Positions 1 to 9,053 of a stretch of 63,912 nt of DNA are shown here, in pieces. The notes beneath the pieces were generated by a model. That model was not told where the DNA came from. It worked only from the letters and a program-made list of their open reading frames with translations, and searched no databases. A program made the translations under genes and the position numbers. The stretch is from Acinetobacter sp. ANC 4470. Its GTDB lineage: Bacteria > Pseudomonadota > Gammaproteobacteria > Pseudomonadales > Moraxellaceae. The first letter of the stretch is position 1. The number at the start of each line of letters is the position of its first letter. The DNA lies in contig NZ_NEGC01000012.1 of the NCBI RefSeq assembly GCF_002135335.1, forward strand, positions 1-63,912, written 5' to 3'.

Positions 1-65
1 AAAAGCGAAGGCATACACTGAAAAGTGAATAAATAAGACCCAAGCAAGTATCCATAAACAGTTGT

Positions 66-180
66 GCTGGCGACAATAGCAAGAGTGAACCACCTGATCC
101 CTTCCCGAACTCAGAAGTGAAACCTCTTCGCGCTGATGGTAGTGTGGGGTTACCCATGTGAGAGTAAGTCATCGCCAGCT
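66..180 (+). rRNA. rrf: 5S ribosomal RNA
   Basis: The sequence has the complementary ends of a 5S rRNA (GCTGGCGAC at the 5' end and GTCATCGCCAGC at the 3' end) and the conserved core GAACCACCTGATCCCTTCC, with GAACTCAGAAGTGAAACC shortly after. About 115 nt, the usual length. It is the last gene of an rRNA operon whose 23S gene lies to the left of the window; positions 1-65 are the 23S-5S spacer. Confidence 0.95.
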
Positions 181-190
181 CATTATTCCT

Positions 191-227
191 AAAACCCCCT
201 CAGTTAATCAACTGAGGGGGTTTTTTT
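191..227 (+). terminator. rRNA operon intrinsic terminator
   Basis: Strong hairpin with arms AACCCCCTCAGTT and AACTGAGGGGGTT, a four-base loop and a run of seven T. It sits about 10 bases after the 5S rRNA and ends the rRNA transcript. Confidence 0.93.
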
Positions 228-251
228 ATGGGGCTAAAGAATAAGTCAAAA

Positions 252-277
252 TAAAAGGCTCTTTTAGAGCCTTTCAA
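252..277 (-). terminator. Intrinsic terminator for the lytic transglycosylase gene
   Basis: Hairpin AAAGGCTC / GAGCCTTT with a short loop, followed on the minus strand by TTTTATTTT. It lies 120 bases beyond the stop codon of the minus-strand gene at 398-970 and faces the rRNA operon terminator. Confidence 0.75.
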
Positions 278-397
278 TACCCCATTATTAAGAGCTGTAG
301 TGTGTATCCGCTTCTAAAATCTTCTCAGAACATCTTTTAATTGAAAAAAGTAATTGAGGATCGGGGATTTAAAATCTATAGAGGTTTTATATTAAAT

Positions 398-970
398 CTA
401 TAATGCACTTTTCAAAGTTTTTCGATGTTGTTGTACTTGATTTGCATATTTTTTACCTTGGTGCTTCATTTTCCAGCTTGAGTGATAGCCCGTTGGACCA
501 ACATTATAATAGGCCAATGCTTTAGGCCAATTGCCTGCTTTACTGTTATAAGAGGCTAAGATATATGTACCACAATTAATATTATTATTTTCCTCTATCA
601 GATCTCCAGAACAGATTTGTTGCCAGTAACGAGGAATAATTTGAGTGAGTCCGACGGCACCTGCGGATGAAATAGCGTAGTTTCTATAACTTGATTCTTG
701 TCGAATCATGGCGGCTAAAAGTAATGGATCAACATTATACTTGTCAGCACTTTGAACAATCATAGGCGATACACGCCTTGCTGTATTGGGTTCAACAGAA
801 TAAGCTTTTTGTATACCAGCAGATAATTTAGCAGAGCGTTTAGCAATTGAGCCACTACCTAAAGATGAACAACCTGTAAAAGCTAGAGCAATAAGAGTTA
901 TAGCTGTGAATTTAAATGTACAGAAATGAGTATTTAATAATTGTGATCGTAAGTGAGATGTAATCAACAA
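398..970 (-). CDS. Lytic transglycosylase, SLT domain, lipoprotein
   Basis: Predicted 190-residue peptidoglycan lytic transglycosylase, cleaving glycan strands to 1,6-anhydro-muropeptides. A basic and hydrophobic N terminus (residues 15-33) ends in the lipobox LAFTGC with Cys34, so the protein is probably an outer-membrane lipoprotein facing the periplasm. The SLT fold covers about residues 65-185: the likely catalytic Glu is E92 in the IRQESSYR segment, followed by AGAVGLTQIIPRYW and ALAYYNVGP. The start is TTG at 970 with no clear ribosome binding site; no other in-frame start leaves a complete signal peptide. Single gene with its own terminator. The exact transglycosylase subfamily is not resolved. 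Confidence 0.85.
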   Translation of the reverse strand: MLITSHLRSQLLNTHFCTFKFTAITLIALAFTGCSSLGSGSIAKRSAKLSAGIQKAYSVEPNTARRVSPMIVQSADKYNVDPLLLAAMIRQESSYRNYAISSAGAVGLTQIIPRYWQQICSGDLIEENNNINCGTYILASYNSKAGNWPKALAYYNVGPTGYHSSWKMKHQGKKYANQVQQHRKTLKSAL

Positions 971-1172
971 GGTGAGAAACCAAAAGTAAAATTTTATTGA
1001 AAGTTATGCTAGTGGCCTCAGTAGCTAGAGTCAATAGTTGATGTTTTGTATTATTTATTCAATTTGTGAAGAATACTGATATTAAAATTATAGGCTGATT
1101 TTGAAAAGTAGATTATTTCATATAAATAGAGCATCTTATCATTTTGATGCAACTTATTCGTTAAAGAGTATT

Positions 1173-1715
1173 TTAACTGTTTAATTCTTTTAAGATGGCT
1201 TCATTAAAAGCTGGAATATCATCTGGGCATCGTGACGTAATCAAAGGCCAGTTGTGGGTATTACAACAATGAACATCTTCATCCACCCAGTTTCCGCCAG
1301 CATTTTCTAGATCTAATTTGATACTTTTATAAGATGTTAAATTTTTATCTTTAATGCATCCAGCATTGATTAAAACCCAAGGTGCATGACAAATAGTGGC
1401 AATAGGTTTTGCATTATCTGTGAAGTATTGAATAATTCTATGTGCATCTTGATTTAGCCTAAGTGTATCAGCATTTATAGTTCCCCCAGGAATGACCAAA
1501 ATATCATAATCTTGTGCTGAAACTTTAGCTAAAGTGGTTTGTGGGATATAAGCGGTTGTAGATTCTTTACCATTTTTAACCGTATGTACTTCCTTTTGTT
1601 CTTCAGCAGCATGAATCACTTCAATGCCTTTTGATTGTAAAAATTCCAGTGGTTTGACCAGTTCATCGTGTTCTATACCCACATTAGAGGTAATAAATAA
1701 TGCTTTTTTAGACAT
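1173..1715 (-). CDS. PfpI/DJ-1 family protein (type 1 glutamine amidotransferase-like)
   Basis: 180-residue cytoplasmic protein of the PfpI/YhbO/DJ-1 superfamily. The nucleophile elbow is ATICHAPW with Cys109 and His110, and a family acidic residue is seen at Glu15 (GIEHDEL). IPGGTINADTLR (about residues 75-86) and the C-terminal NWPLITSRCPDDIPAF are typical of the YhbO-like branch, which is annotated as intracellular protease or deglycase and linked to stress protection. Length fits the family. Substrate is not predictable. Starts at ATG and stands alone, flanked by AT-rich gaps. Confidence 0.85.
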   Translation of the reverse strand: MSKKALFITSNVGIEHDELVKPLEFLQSKGIEVIHAAEEQKEVHTVKNGKESTTAYIPQTTLAKVSAQDYDILVIPGGTINADTLRLNQDAHRIIQYFTDNAKPIATICHAPWVLINAGCIKDKNLTSYKSIKLDLENAGGNWVDEDVHCCNTHNWPLITSRCPDDIPAFNEAILKELNS

Positions 1716-2100
1716 GTTAATGATCCTGAATCATGTATTAGAATTTTGACATTAACAAAGTGTCTTAGATGGAGTTGTACAAATTTTAGCTTGTTCTTGT
1801 TAAAGTTTGAAAAAATTAAGTGAAAAATAAGCCCCATACGTGATGAGGCTTATTTTATATAGATTTCAAATTAGACCATTTTCTTACTTTTATGCATCCT
1901 GCTTACGTCGTTTATTATTTTTATTGTTGGAAGCATCCTACTTCCTGATAATTTAAGCATATGTTTTTGGATCTATCTCAACCAGCCGTGATTGCATATT
2001 TTTGTTGTAAGCAATCACGGACAGGAATGTAGATAATTAGCCGATAAAGTAAAGTCAAAGGATGACATAATTTTCTATCACTCTAATATTTAAAAGTATA
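1716..2100. other. Intergenic region with two hairpins, no gene seen
   Basis: 385 bases without a convincing reading frame. It holds two inverted repeats. One at 1824-1856 (AAAATAAGCC / GGCTTATTTT) is terminator-like on either strand. One at 1986-2020 (CCGTGATTGC / GCAATCACGG, 15-base loop) has no T run. Both lie downstream of the acetyltransferase gene at 2101-2586, and one may end its transcript. The word CAATCACGGAC of the second repeat occurs again at 6983-6993. Confidence 0.5.
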
Positions 2101-2586
2101 TTAAAGCAATTTTTGCATCCAAATTTCACAAGCATGGCTATGTCCAGTATTGCCTTTAGGTTGGTCTAAATATTTAAAACCTAATTTTTCATACAGTTTG
2201 ACTGCTTGCCACAATTCTTTGGTTGTTTCTAAATAACAAGATTTAAAACCCTGCTGTTGAGTAAATTGAAAACTTTTTTCGAGTATTTGTTTAGCAAAGC
2301 CTAAACTGCGAATTTCAGGCAAAAAGTACATTTTTTGAATTTCTAGTATGGTTTTATCACCTGTTAGTTCAGATAAACCGCCACCACCAAATATTTGACC
2401 ATGTTCATTTTCAATGATCCAGTACTGGCTGTTTTCCTGTGAATATACAGTGTATAAATCATCTAAAATTGGATCAGCTACGGCAAAACCAGATTCAGCA
2501 GCAAGTCCGAATTCTTTGGAAACTTCGCGAATAATGTGTGCAATTTCAATATTGTCTGAGGCCTGAATGGGTCTGATGTGATACAT
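2101..2586 (-). CDS. GNAT family N-acetyltransferase
   Basis: 161 residues with the GNAT fold. Motif A is recognisable around residues 88-112 (LEIQKMYFLPEIRSLGFAKQILEKSF); the usual Q/RxxGxG/A acetyl-CoA loop is degenerate, reading R-S-L-G-F-A. The strand QGFKSCYLETTKE and the motif B segment AVKLYEKLGFKYLDQP follow. Acceptor unknown. It lies downstream of the acyl-CoA dehydrogenase pair but is separated from it by a strong terminator, so it is probably transcribed on its own. Confidence 0.85.
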   Translation of the reverse strand: MYHIRPIQASDNIEIAHIIREVSKEFGLAAESGFAVADPILDDLYTVYSQENSQYWIIENEHGQIFGGGGLSELTGDKTILEIQKMYFLPEIRSLGFAKQILEKSFQFTQQQGFKSCYLETTKELWQAVKLYEKLGFKYLDQPKGNTGHSHACEIWMQKLL

Positions 2587-2610
2587 AAACTTAAATCAAT
2601 AACAATAAAA

Positions 2611-2648
2611 AAAGAGATGGATTTTTATAACAAAAAATCCATCTCTTG
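2611..2648 (-). terminator. Intrinsic terminator of the acyl-CoA dehydrogenase pair
   Basis: Near-perfect 15-base-pair stem (AAGAGATGGATTTTT / AAAAATCCATCTCTT, read on the minus strand) followed by seven T. It lies 32 bases after the stop of the gene at 2680-3879 and before the acetyltransferase start, so it separates the two units. Confidence 0.85.
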
Positions 2649-2679
2649 TAAGCTCTTTATCGATTAAAAAATCACAAAA

Positions 2680-3879
2680 CTATTTTAATTCACTTGAACT
2701 TTTACCTAATTCACGACGTGCAATAATGAGTTGTTGGATTTGTTGTGTACCTTCAAAAATATCGAGAATTTTTGAGTCACGTGCCCATTTTTCTAATAAC
2801 TCATCTTCGTTATAACCAACGCTTGCAGCCAATTCGACACATTTTAACGTGATTTCATTGCAAATTCGTCCTGCCTTGGCTTTTGAAATAGACGCTTCAC
2901 GAGAGTTTGGTTTTTTATTATCAGCCATCCACGCGGCTTTCATGGTCAGTAAGCGTGCAGCTTCCCATTCTGCTTCCATCCGATAAATTTGTGCGGCTAT
3001 ATAGGATGTCTGTAAATAGGGGGTAGCATAATTTTCATCTAATTGATCTTTAAAAATTTCTTTAATTTTTTCTAGAGATGCTTTAGCACAGCCGACAGCC
3101 ATGGCAGCGACCAAAGGGCGAGTGTTATCAAAAGTTTCCATTACACCAGCGAAACCTTTTGCTATGTCAATTTCGGCATGACCCAATAAATTTATACTGG
3201 GTACACGACAGTCAATAAAGCTAATTACGGCCGTATCGGATGCTTTAATACCGAGTTTATGTTCCAGACGTTCTACTTTCATTCCCGCAGTTCCTTTCGG
3301 AACGACAAAGGATTTAATCGCAGCTCGACCTTGTTTTTTATCTAAGGTTGCCCAAACGACAACAGAGTCAGCACGTTCACCTGAAGTCACGAAAATCTTT
3401 TCACCATTTAAAATATAATCATCGCCATCTTTGGTTGCTGTGGTTCGGATCGCGGCGGAATCTGAACCACAGCCAGATTCGGTAATTGCCATTGCTGCCC
3501 ATGTGCCTTTAAAGCGTTCTAGTTGTTCATCGTTTGCGACAGCGGCTATTGCAGAATTACCTAAACCTTGACGAGGCATACTGAGTAATAATCCAGTATC
3601 GCCATAACACATTTCAATTACACCCAGTGCCGTGGACATATTGACACCATTTTTATTTCCGGCTTCTGTGTTGCCACGTTTTCCGACGGCAGCACCTGCA
3701 TTCATGCCTTCACCACCATCGTTCATTCCATCAAGGATTGAGGCAAACATATCGAGTTCTTTGGGATAGCTATGTTCGGCTTTATCGTATTTACGTGAAA
3801 TGGGACGTAGTACATTGACAGCAGTTTCATGTGCTTGATCTATCAGTAGCTTAAATTTTTTAGGATTTTGTAAGTTCAT
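2680..3879 (-). CDS. Acyl-CoA dehydrogenase
   Basis: 399-residue flavoprotein of the acyl-CoA dehydrogenase family, oxidising an acyl-CoA at C2-C3 with electrons passed to ETF. Visible marks are the FAD/substrate segments AMAITESGCGSDSAAIRT and GEKIFVTSGERADSV, and the C-terminal WARDSKILDIFEGTQQIQ with Glu376 in the position of the catalytic base. Second gene of a two-gene unit: its start is 25 bases from the end of a partner dehydrogenase-like gene. Chain-length preference cannot be told. The partner lacks the catalytic Glu, which suggests that the two may form a mixed enzyme. Confidence 0.9.
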   Translation of the reverse strand: MNLQNPKKFKLLIDQAHETAVNVLRPISRKYDKAEHSYPKELDMFASILDGMNDGGEGMNAGAAVGKRGNTEAGNKNGVNMSTALGVIEMCYGDTGLLLSMPRQGLGNSAIAAVANDEQLERFKGTWAAMAITESGCGSDSAAIRTTATKDGDDYILNGEKIFVTSGERADSVVVWATLDKKQGRAAIKSFVVPKGTAGMKVERLEHKLGIKASDTAVISFIDCRVPSINLLGHAEIDIAKGFAGVMETFDNTRPLVAAMAVGCAKASLEKIKEIFKDQLDENYATPYLQTSYIAAQIYRMEAEWEAARLLTMKAAWMADNKKPNSREASISKAKAGRICNEITLKCVELAASVGYNEDELLEKWARDSKILDIFEGTQQIQQLIIARRELGKSSSELK

Positions 3880-3904
3880 GTGCTTTATTCCTTATTTTGA
3901 TAGT

Positions 3905-5200
3905 TTAAGCATGTAAGCCTGAATGTAAGATTGCTGTTGCACGTAAATCACGATACCAACGTTCTACGGGGTGTTCTTTGGTAAAGCCATGACCACCTAA
4001 AATTTGCACGCCATTCGTTCCAATTTGCATGGATTTTTCTGCACAGAGTAACCGTGCTAAATAGGCTTCGCGATGAAAAGCTTGACCTGCTTCTGCAAGA
4101 CTTGCAGCATTTAAAATCAACATACGCATAGCATCAATTTCGATCGCCATATCGGCAATCATAAATGCCACACTTTGACGGTGTGAAATAGGTTCACCAA
4201 AAGCAGTACGTTCATTGGCATATTGAATACAGTAAGTTTTCACTGCTTCACAAGTGCCGACAGCCATAGCGCACCACATTAAATTACCTAAGTCCAAGAA
4301 AGCTGGGTAATTAAAGTCTTCATCACCTAACAATTCGGCAGGAGTTTGATTGAATTTTAAAGTCACAGTTTCGACTGCTTTCATCCCCATAGCTGTGCTT
4401 TTTTTGGCGGTAATGCTGTTATCACGTTTTACAATGAAAACCTCTGGCGAGCCATTAAGTTCAGCATTCACTAGCAATAGATCAGCAGTTTCACCTAAGA
4501 TCACCAAGGTCTTTTCTCCATCAATGGTGTATTTTCCATTGTTTGAAATTGCCTTAGTTTTTAAATTGAATGGATTAAATGCAGGGGTTGCTTCTTGTAT
4601 CGCAAATGTTGCTTGAATATCGCTATCATTGGCAAAGTTAGGTAAGTAGGTCGATTGAATTTTTTCAGAACCCCATTGTGTAATGGCATTAATGGCACTG
4701 AATGTGGAAAGTAAACCCGCAGTTAGTGTGAAATCACCTCTGGCCAAATGTTCAGCAATTAAAATATTACTTAAAATATTTTTTTCTGTTGCCACACCAC
4801 CTAAGGCTTCAGGAAGCACATAGTAATTTAATCCTAGATCCGTACCATGTTGCCAAAGTACAGTCGGAAATTTTTCATCTTGATCCGCTTGATGTGCCAA
4901 AGGATAGAGAACTTCAGATGCGAACTGATCCATCGCATCGCAGGTCATTTGTTGTTCTTCGGTGAGGTTTAGATCGAAGAGTGATTTTTGTTGATTAGGT
5001 AACCGCTGCTTATGGATATTTGTATCAGCTTTAAATACCTTCTGGGTTTTACTTAAGGTCTTAAAGCTGATTTTTGAGCCTTGATATAGAGATTTTTCCA
5101 GAAATTTACGTAGCTTGAGCTGATCCAGAACATCACTACCTGCAATTTTGGTGATCAGTGAAAGCCCAAATCCTTGTGCTTTGTTTACCATATTGGTCAT
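3905..5200 (-). CDS. Acyl-CoA dehydrogenase-like protein lacking the canonical catalytic Glu
   Basis: 431 residues. An extra N-terminal stretch of about 70 residues precedes a normal acyl-CoA dehydrogenase fold: LNLTEEQQMTCDAMDQF, RTAFGEPISHRQSVAFMIADMA and QILGGHGFTKEHPVERWYRDLRATAI. After that, where relatives read IYEGT with the catalytic Glu, this protein reads ILHSG and ends five residues later. It also lacks the C-terminal tail. It is the first gene of the pair with the dehydrogenase at 2680-3879. Either it is a non-catalytic partner, as in heterotetrameric steroid-type acyl-CoA dehydrogenases, or it uses another base. Functional role is inference. Confidence 0.82.
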   Translation of the reverse strand: MTNMVNKAQGFGLSLITKIAGSDVLDQLKLRKFLEKSLYQGSKISFKTLSKTQKVFKADTNIHKQRLPNQQKSLFDLNLTEEQQMTCDAMDQFASEVLYPLAHQADQDEKFPTVLWQHGTDLGLNYYVLPEALGGVATEKNILSNILIAEHLARGDFTLTAGLLSTFSAINAITQWGSEKIQSTYLPNFANDSDIQATFAIQEATPAFNPFNLKTKAISNNGKYTIDGEKTLVILGETADLLLVNAELNGSPEVFIVKRDNSITAKKSTAMGMKAVETVTLKFNQTPAELLGDEDFNYPAFLDLGNLMWCAMAVGTCEAVKTYCIQYANERTAFGEPISHRQSVAFMIADMAIEIDAMRMLILNAASLAEAGQAFHREAYLARLLCAEKSMQIGTNGVQILGGHGFTKEHPVERWYRDLRATAILHSGLHA

Positions 5201-5387
5201 TATTATCGTCCATCAGTTTTTGATTCTTTGTATTTTTATGCTGACACGTGAACATAGAAAAGACTATGTCATCGCTGACAATTAAAATTGACTTAGATGA
5301 ATGGTTTTATATTTTTTAAAAGTTCATTAAGTTATTGAATAAGATTTATTTTTTTAGATTTTTATTTTGGGTTTTAAATAGGGGGTT

Positions 5388-5417
5388 GACTAGAATGACA
5401 ATAAGTTCATTCTAGTC
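5388..5417. repeat. Inverted repeat next to the UbiB-like gene stop
   Basis: Perfect 11-base arms GACTAGAATGA and TCATTCTAGTC separated by CAATAAGT. It starts 10 bases past the stop codon of the minus-strand gene at 5427. No T run follows on either strand, so it is not a standard intrinsic terminator; it could protect the mRNA 3' end or be a protein site. Confidence 0.5.
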
Positions 5418-5426
5418 TAGATCGCT

Positions 5427-6800
5427 TTATAAGAATTTTTCGACCATTTTACGGACATTGGTTTTTGCATCGATCACCGTCATAAAAGTGTATGCACCAA
5501 TGAATTTTCGACTAATAAACATAAATTCTTTAGGCGGTACACTGAAATAACGTGATGCCATGGATTTAGATGCACGCTGCATTACCCGACTATGTAACTG
5601 GCTTTTTTTCCAATCGTAACGCTGTTGTTCATCCATAACCCCTTCAGGTAAGTCTGGATTGTTTGTGGTTGTACTAAAGGCTTCAGTGGCTAACAAAAAG
5701 ACTTTCGCCATATCGGGTTTAATGCTTTGTGGAATTGAATCAAAGAATTCATAACCTGTCATCGCATTGATCATTTCATCAATATTATGATGATAACCCG
5801 CTTGAATTAAATTACGCGCAACGCTGAGCAAATGCTCATCAAATTGACGAATCGCACCAAAATCTAACAGTACAATTTTATCTTTGTTGTCTACGCCATT
5901 GCCCAATCGCACCAAATAATTTCCAAAATTTGGGTCGGTTTGCATTTCACCCCATTCAAAAATCTCACGGACAGCAATTTCTAAAGATGCTTCACCGAGT
6001 TGATTACGACGTTCTTGAGGTAGAGATAACATGACAGGGCTATTGATCGGGACACCACGTTCAAAAGTCATACAGAGAATTTGATCTGTGCAGTAATCAT
6101 CAATAATGTGCGGTACAACATAGCGTGGGTCATCTTTTAAACGGTCTGCAAAACGACGTGTAGTCGCAGCTTCAATTTCATAGTTGACTTCACGATGCAG
6201 CATTTCGCGGACTTCATCAAACCATTGATCAAATTCACGAGTTTGCGGCACGATGCGCGTCAGTTTAAGCATATTTTTAAATAAGCTCATATCTGAATCA
6301 ATAGCATCGGCTACACCGGGATATTGGATTTTTAGGACAATTTCCAAACCATCTGATTTGCGAGTAGCACGATGTACTTGTGCCAATGAAGCCGTGCCTA
6401 AAGGTTCATGATCAATTGTTAAATCATGCAATTTAGAACCTAGCTGTTGTTCTAAATGCTGTTTAATGGCTGGCCATGCGAGGGCGATCGTTTGATTGTT
6501 TAATGTATTGAGCGCTTGTGTGATTTCTTCAGGCAAAAAATGTTCGCCATACAACGCCATCATTTGACCAATTTTAACGATAGAACCTTTAAGTTTGCCA
6601 ATTTCAGAAACAAGATAATCTGCTTGCTCTTTCATCGCTTTTTTACGTTTTTTTTCTTTTTCTGCGTCACTGGAAAACATGGTTGTTGCATTAGATGCAG
6701 CCCAACGAGTTCCTGCTAGTAAGGATGCTTTAGCGATAGATAAGCGTCGATCCATAGAGGAAGTTTTAAGTTGTTTAAGCTTATCGTTCTGATTTGACAT
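5427..6800 (-). CDS. ABC1/AarF/UbiB-family atypical kinase-like protein
   Basis: 457 residues from the chosen ATG at 6800, which has AAAGGA nine bases upstream; a longer TTG start at 6824 has no such site. Family marks are the KxGQ motif in SIVKIGQMMALYGEHFLPEE, the Ala-rich segment EPLGTASLAQVHRA, and the metal-binding DFG in KIVLLDFGAIRQF. UbiB/COQ8 proteins are ATPases or kinase-like proteins that support ubiquinone synthesis or quinone and lipid handling at the membrane. This one is not in a ubiE-ubiJ-ubiB operon, so it is probably a paralogue rather than UbiB itself. Stands alone. Confidence 0.85.
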   Translation of the reverse strand: MSNQNDKLKQLKTSSMDRRLSIAKASLLAGTRWAASNATTMFSSDAEKEKKRKKAMKEQADYLVSEIGKLKGSIVKIGQMMALYGEHFLPEEITQALNTLNNQTIALAWPAIKQHLEQQLGSKLHDLTIDHEPLGTASLAQVHRATRKSDGLEIVLKIQYPGVADAIDSDMSLFKNMLKLTRIVPQTREFDQWFDEVREMLHREVNYEIEAATTRRFADRLKDDPRYVVPHIIDDYCTDQILCMTFERGVPINSPVMLSLPQERRNQLGEASLEIAVREIFEWGEMQTDPNFGNYLVRLGNGVDNKDKIVLLDFGAIRQFDEHLLSVARNLIQAGYHHNIDEMINAMTGYEFFDSIPQSIKPDMAKVFLLATEAFSTTTNNPDLPEGVMDEQQRYDWKKSQLHSRVMQRASKSMASRYFSVPPKEFMFISRKFIGAYTFMTVIDAKTNVRKMVEKFL

Positions 6801-7055
6801 TAAACAAAATCCTTTAATCAGCAAGTCGCAGAATAATTAATTGTAGCGGATATTAACGTGTATTGAAGTATTAAAAAAGTTCAACATGTTGGATAGGGTA
6901 TGAATATGCTTAATATTTAATTCATTTTTCAATAAAAGCATCTGTTTTACTCAGATAAATCTACATTTTCACGCTGCCAGCTCAATCACGGACTACAGTG
7001 CTTTTAAAGAGCGTATATCTCAAAGGATATACATTGATCACTATCTATCTGCGGC

Positions 7056-7361
7056 TTACATATTGAATTGAATTTTAATGTCACTTTTTTGCTTTAACAT
7101 CGTTTCATTGTCTTGAATGTGTTGGAAAATCATGGCTTGAACAGCATCATGCTGAAAACCAAGTGAATAACCTTTTACAATGATAATACTTGGTAGGCTA
7201 AAGAATAGATATTTGGCATCATCTTCAGTCGTTGTGGTGTAAATACCGTGTTGGATAAGAATCTCTTGGAAAAACTTTTTCTCATGTAAAACTTGAGTGG
7301 ATAAAGTGTCATTCCAATAGTTTTGACGCATTGCCATTAAATTGTTGTGTTTATAACTCAT
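7056..7361 (-). CDS. Small hypothetical protein
   Basis: 101 residues, no family recognised. No signal peptide or membrane segment; a moderately hydrophobic patch lies in YLFFSLPSIIIVKGYSLGF. The start is ATG at 7361 without a clear ribosome binding site; a second Met lies nine codons in. It is accepted as a gene because no other frame explains the region and its length and composition are plausible, but this is only moderate evidence. Confidence 0.55.
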   Translation of the reverse strand: MSYKHNNLMAMRQNYWNDTLSTQVLHEKKFFQEILIQHGIYTTTTEDDAKYLFFSLPSIIIVKGYSLGFQHDAVQAMIFQHIQDNETMLKQKSDIKIQFNM

Positions 7362-7559
7362 AATGAAAGATTCGATGTTGAATTGAATGAGGCTTTGTTC
7401 AATATAAGGGCATTTGTACCGAATTCAATATGAAAATTGCAGTGATTTTTTGATCTTTAGATTTAAACATGCTGAGATAGGAATCTGTAGATGATTAATG
7501 TACTATTCATAAAATAAAAGAATAGAATTTTCAATGAGTCATGTCGACAAGGGGAAGTC

Positions 7560-7940
7560 ATGCGATTCGTATCAGCCATTTTTGTGTGTATAGTTGCTTT
7601 GGGTTCGAGTATAGCTTTTGCTGATGGATACTCTAAGGTATATACGCAGTGTTTAAATAATGCTTATGGTGATTTAGAGATCATTAAAAAGTGTGTAAGT
7701 ACAGAGCAGGAAAAGCAAAATAAGTTACTAAAACAGTATTACGAAAAGATTTTGGAAAATAATGGTCAACACACAGCGAATATTAAACAACAGCGTCAGC
7801 TTTGGCAAAATCTGGTTGAACAGCGCTGTTATTCAGCGTTAAAGAGTGATTTTGGGAAAATAAGACAGGCAAAATGCCACTTAGAGATGACCATGAACCA
7901 AGTCGGCTATTACAAAAGTAAGCAATTAGGTCTGAGTTAA
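7560..7940 (+). CDS. Exported small protein, LprI/DUF1311-like
   Basis: 126 residues with a clear signal peptide (MRFVSAIFVCIVALGSSIAFA), so periplasmic. The mature part has the LprI-like layout: YTQCLNNAYGDL, then CVSTEQEKQNKLLKQYYEKIL, then QQRQLWQNLVEQRC, with conserved Cys residues that can pair. Some members of this family inhibit lysozyme; the role here is not known. Start ATG at 7560 with AAGGGGA a few bases before it. A second protein of similar layout is encoded at 16022-16672. Confidence 0.75.
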   Translation: MRFVSAIFVCIVALGSSIAFADGYSKVYTQCLNNAYGDLEIIKKCVSTEQEKQNKLLKQYYEKILENNGQHTANIKQQRQLWQNLVEQRCYSALKSDFGKIRQAKCHLEMTMNQVGYYKSKQLGLS

Positions 7941-8030
7941 TTGTGCTGAATAGCCATGCAAGCGTTATAAAAACCAGTAAAACAAGGTATCATAAGGCGT
8001 TTAAAAATATCGACCTTGGAGAAGCCTTAA

Positions 8031-9041
8031 GTGGATCAACTGACCATTAGCCCTGAACATTTGCAGGAAGCCGCTGAAAACCTAACCACCATTCGCGATT
8101 TTATTCGTTTTGGTGTTTCAGCTCTACGTCAATATGATGCACATTTAGGTCAAGGTACTGAAGACTTTTTTGCTGAAAGTTCGGCTCTAGTGTTGCAAAC
8201 ATTGGCATTGGATTGGAGTGCGAATCCAGAAATTTTAGATGCGAAATTATTGCCAAGTGAAAAAGCAGAATTTATCAGTTTGCTTGAACGTCGCATCAAT
8301 GAAAAAGTGCCAACTTCTTATTTATTGAATCTTGCTTATTTCTGTGACAAACCTTATTACGTAGATGAGCGTGTGCTTATTCCACGTTCACCGATTGCAG
8401 AATTGATTAATCAACGTTTTGCACCATACTGCTTAGATGAAAATGGTCAAGTCCGTGAAGCTCTAAATAACCTGCCTGAGAATGCAAATCCTAAAATGCC
8501 ACGTCGTATTTTAGATATGTGTACGGGTTCGGGTTGTATCGCGATTGCTTTGTCATATGCATTCCCTGAATCTGAAGTAGATGCGACTGATATTTCTAAA
8601 GAAGCTTTAGAAGTTGCTTCTATTAATGCTGAACATCACAATATGCAATATCAAGTTGCATTGATGGAATCAGACCTATTTGCAAAAATTCCTGCTGAAA
8701 ATCAATATGATTTAATCGTGTCAAATCCTCCATATGTGGATGCTGAAGACATGGCTGATTTGCCTGCTGAATTTTTGCATGAACCAGAGCTTGCACTTGC
8801 TGCGGGTCAGGATGGTTTAGATTTAGTGCGTAAAATGTTAGCGCAAGCTGCCGATTACTTAACTGAAGATGGCTTAATCGTGATTGAAGTGGGTAATTCT
8901 GAATGGGCAATGAAGCAGAACTTTAATACTGTAGATTTCCATTGGTTAACTTTCCAAAAAGGTGGTTCTGGTATTTTTGCTTTAACAGCAGAACAATGCC
9001 GTCAATACCGTGATTTATTTGTAAAATCTGTTCAAGCATAA
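8031..9041 (+). CDS. prmB: Ribosomal protein L3 glutamine N5-methyltransferase
   Basis: 336 residues. PrmB methylates the side-chain amide of a conserved Gln of ribosomal protein L3, using S-adenosylmethionine. The SAM site is RILDMCTGSGCIAIAL (about residues 159-174) and the catalytic tetrad is NPPY at 232-235 in LIVSNPPYVDAEDM. The N-terminal helical domain is characteristic of the PrmB/HemK group. It begins with GTG at 8031, with GGAG ten bases upstream. It is followed 12 bases later by aroC, an arrangement common in gammaproteobacteria, and the two are probably co-transcribed. Confidence 0.93.
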   Translation: MDQLTISPEHLQEAAENLTTIRDFIRFGVSALRQYDAHLGQGTEDFFAESSALVLQTLALDWSANPEILDAKLLPSEKAEFISLLERRINEKVPTSYLLNLAYFCDKPYYVDERVLIPRSPIAELINQRFAPYCLDENGQVREALNNLPENANPKMPRRILDMCTGSGCIAIALSYAFPESEVDATDISKEALEVASINAEHHNMQYQVALMESDLFAKIPAENQYDLIVSNPPYVDAEDMADLPAEFLHEPELALAAGQDGLDLVRKMLAQAADYLTEDGLIVIEVGNSEWAMKQNFNTVDFHWLTFQKGGSGIFALTAEQCRQYRDLFVKSVQA

Positions 9042-9053
9042 GGGGTTGTGAAC

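Noticed and set aside
5388..5417. Intrinsic terminator for the UbiB-like gene
   Set aside because: The stem is good but no T run follows on either strand; kept only as an inverted repeat.
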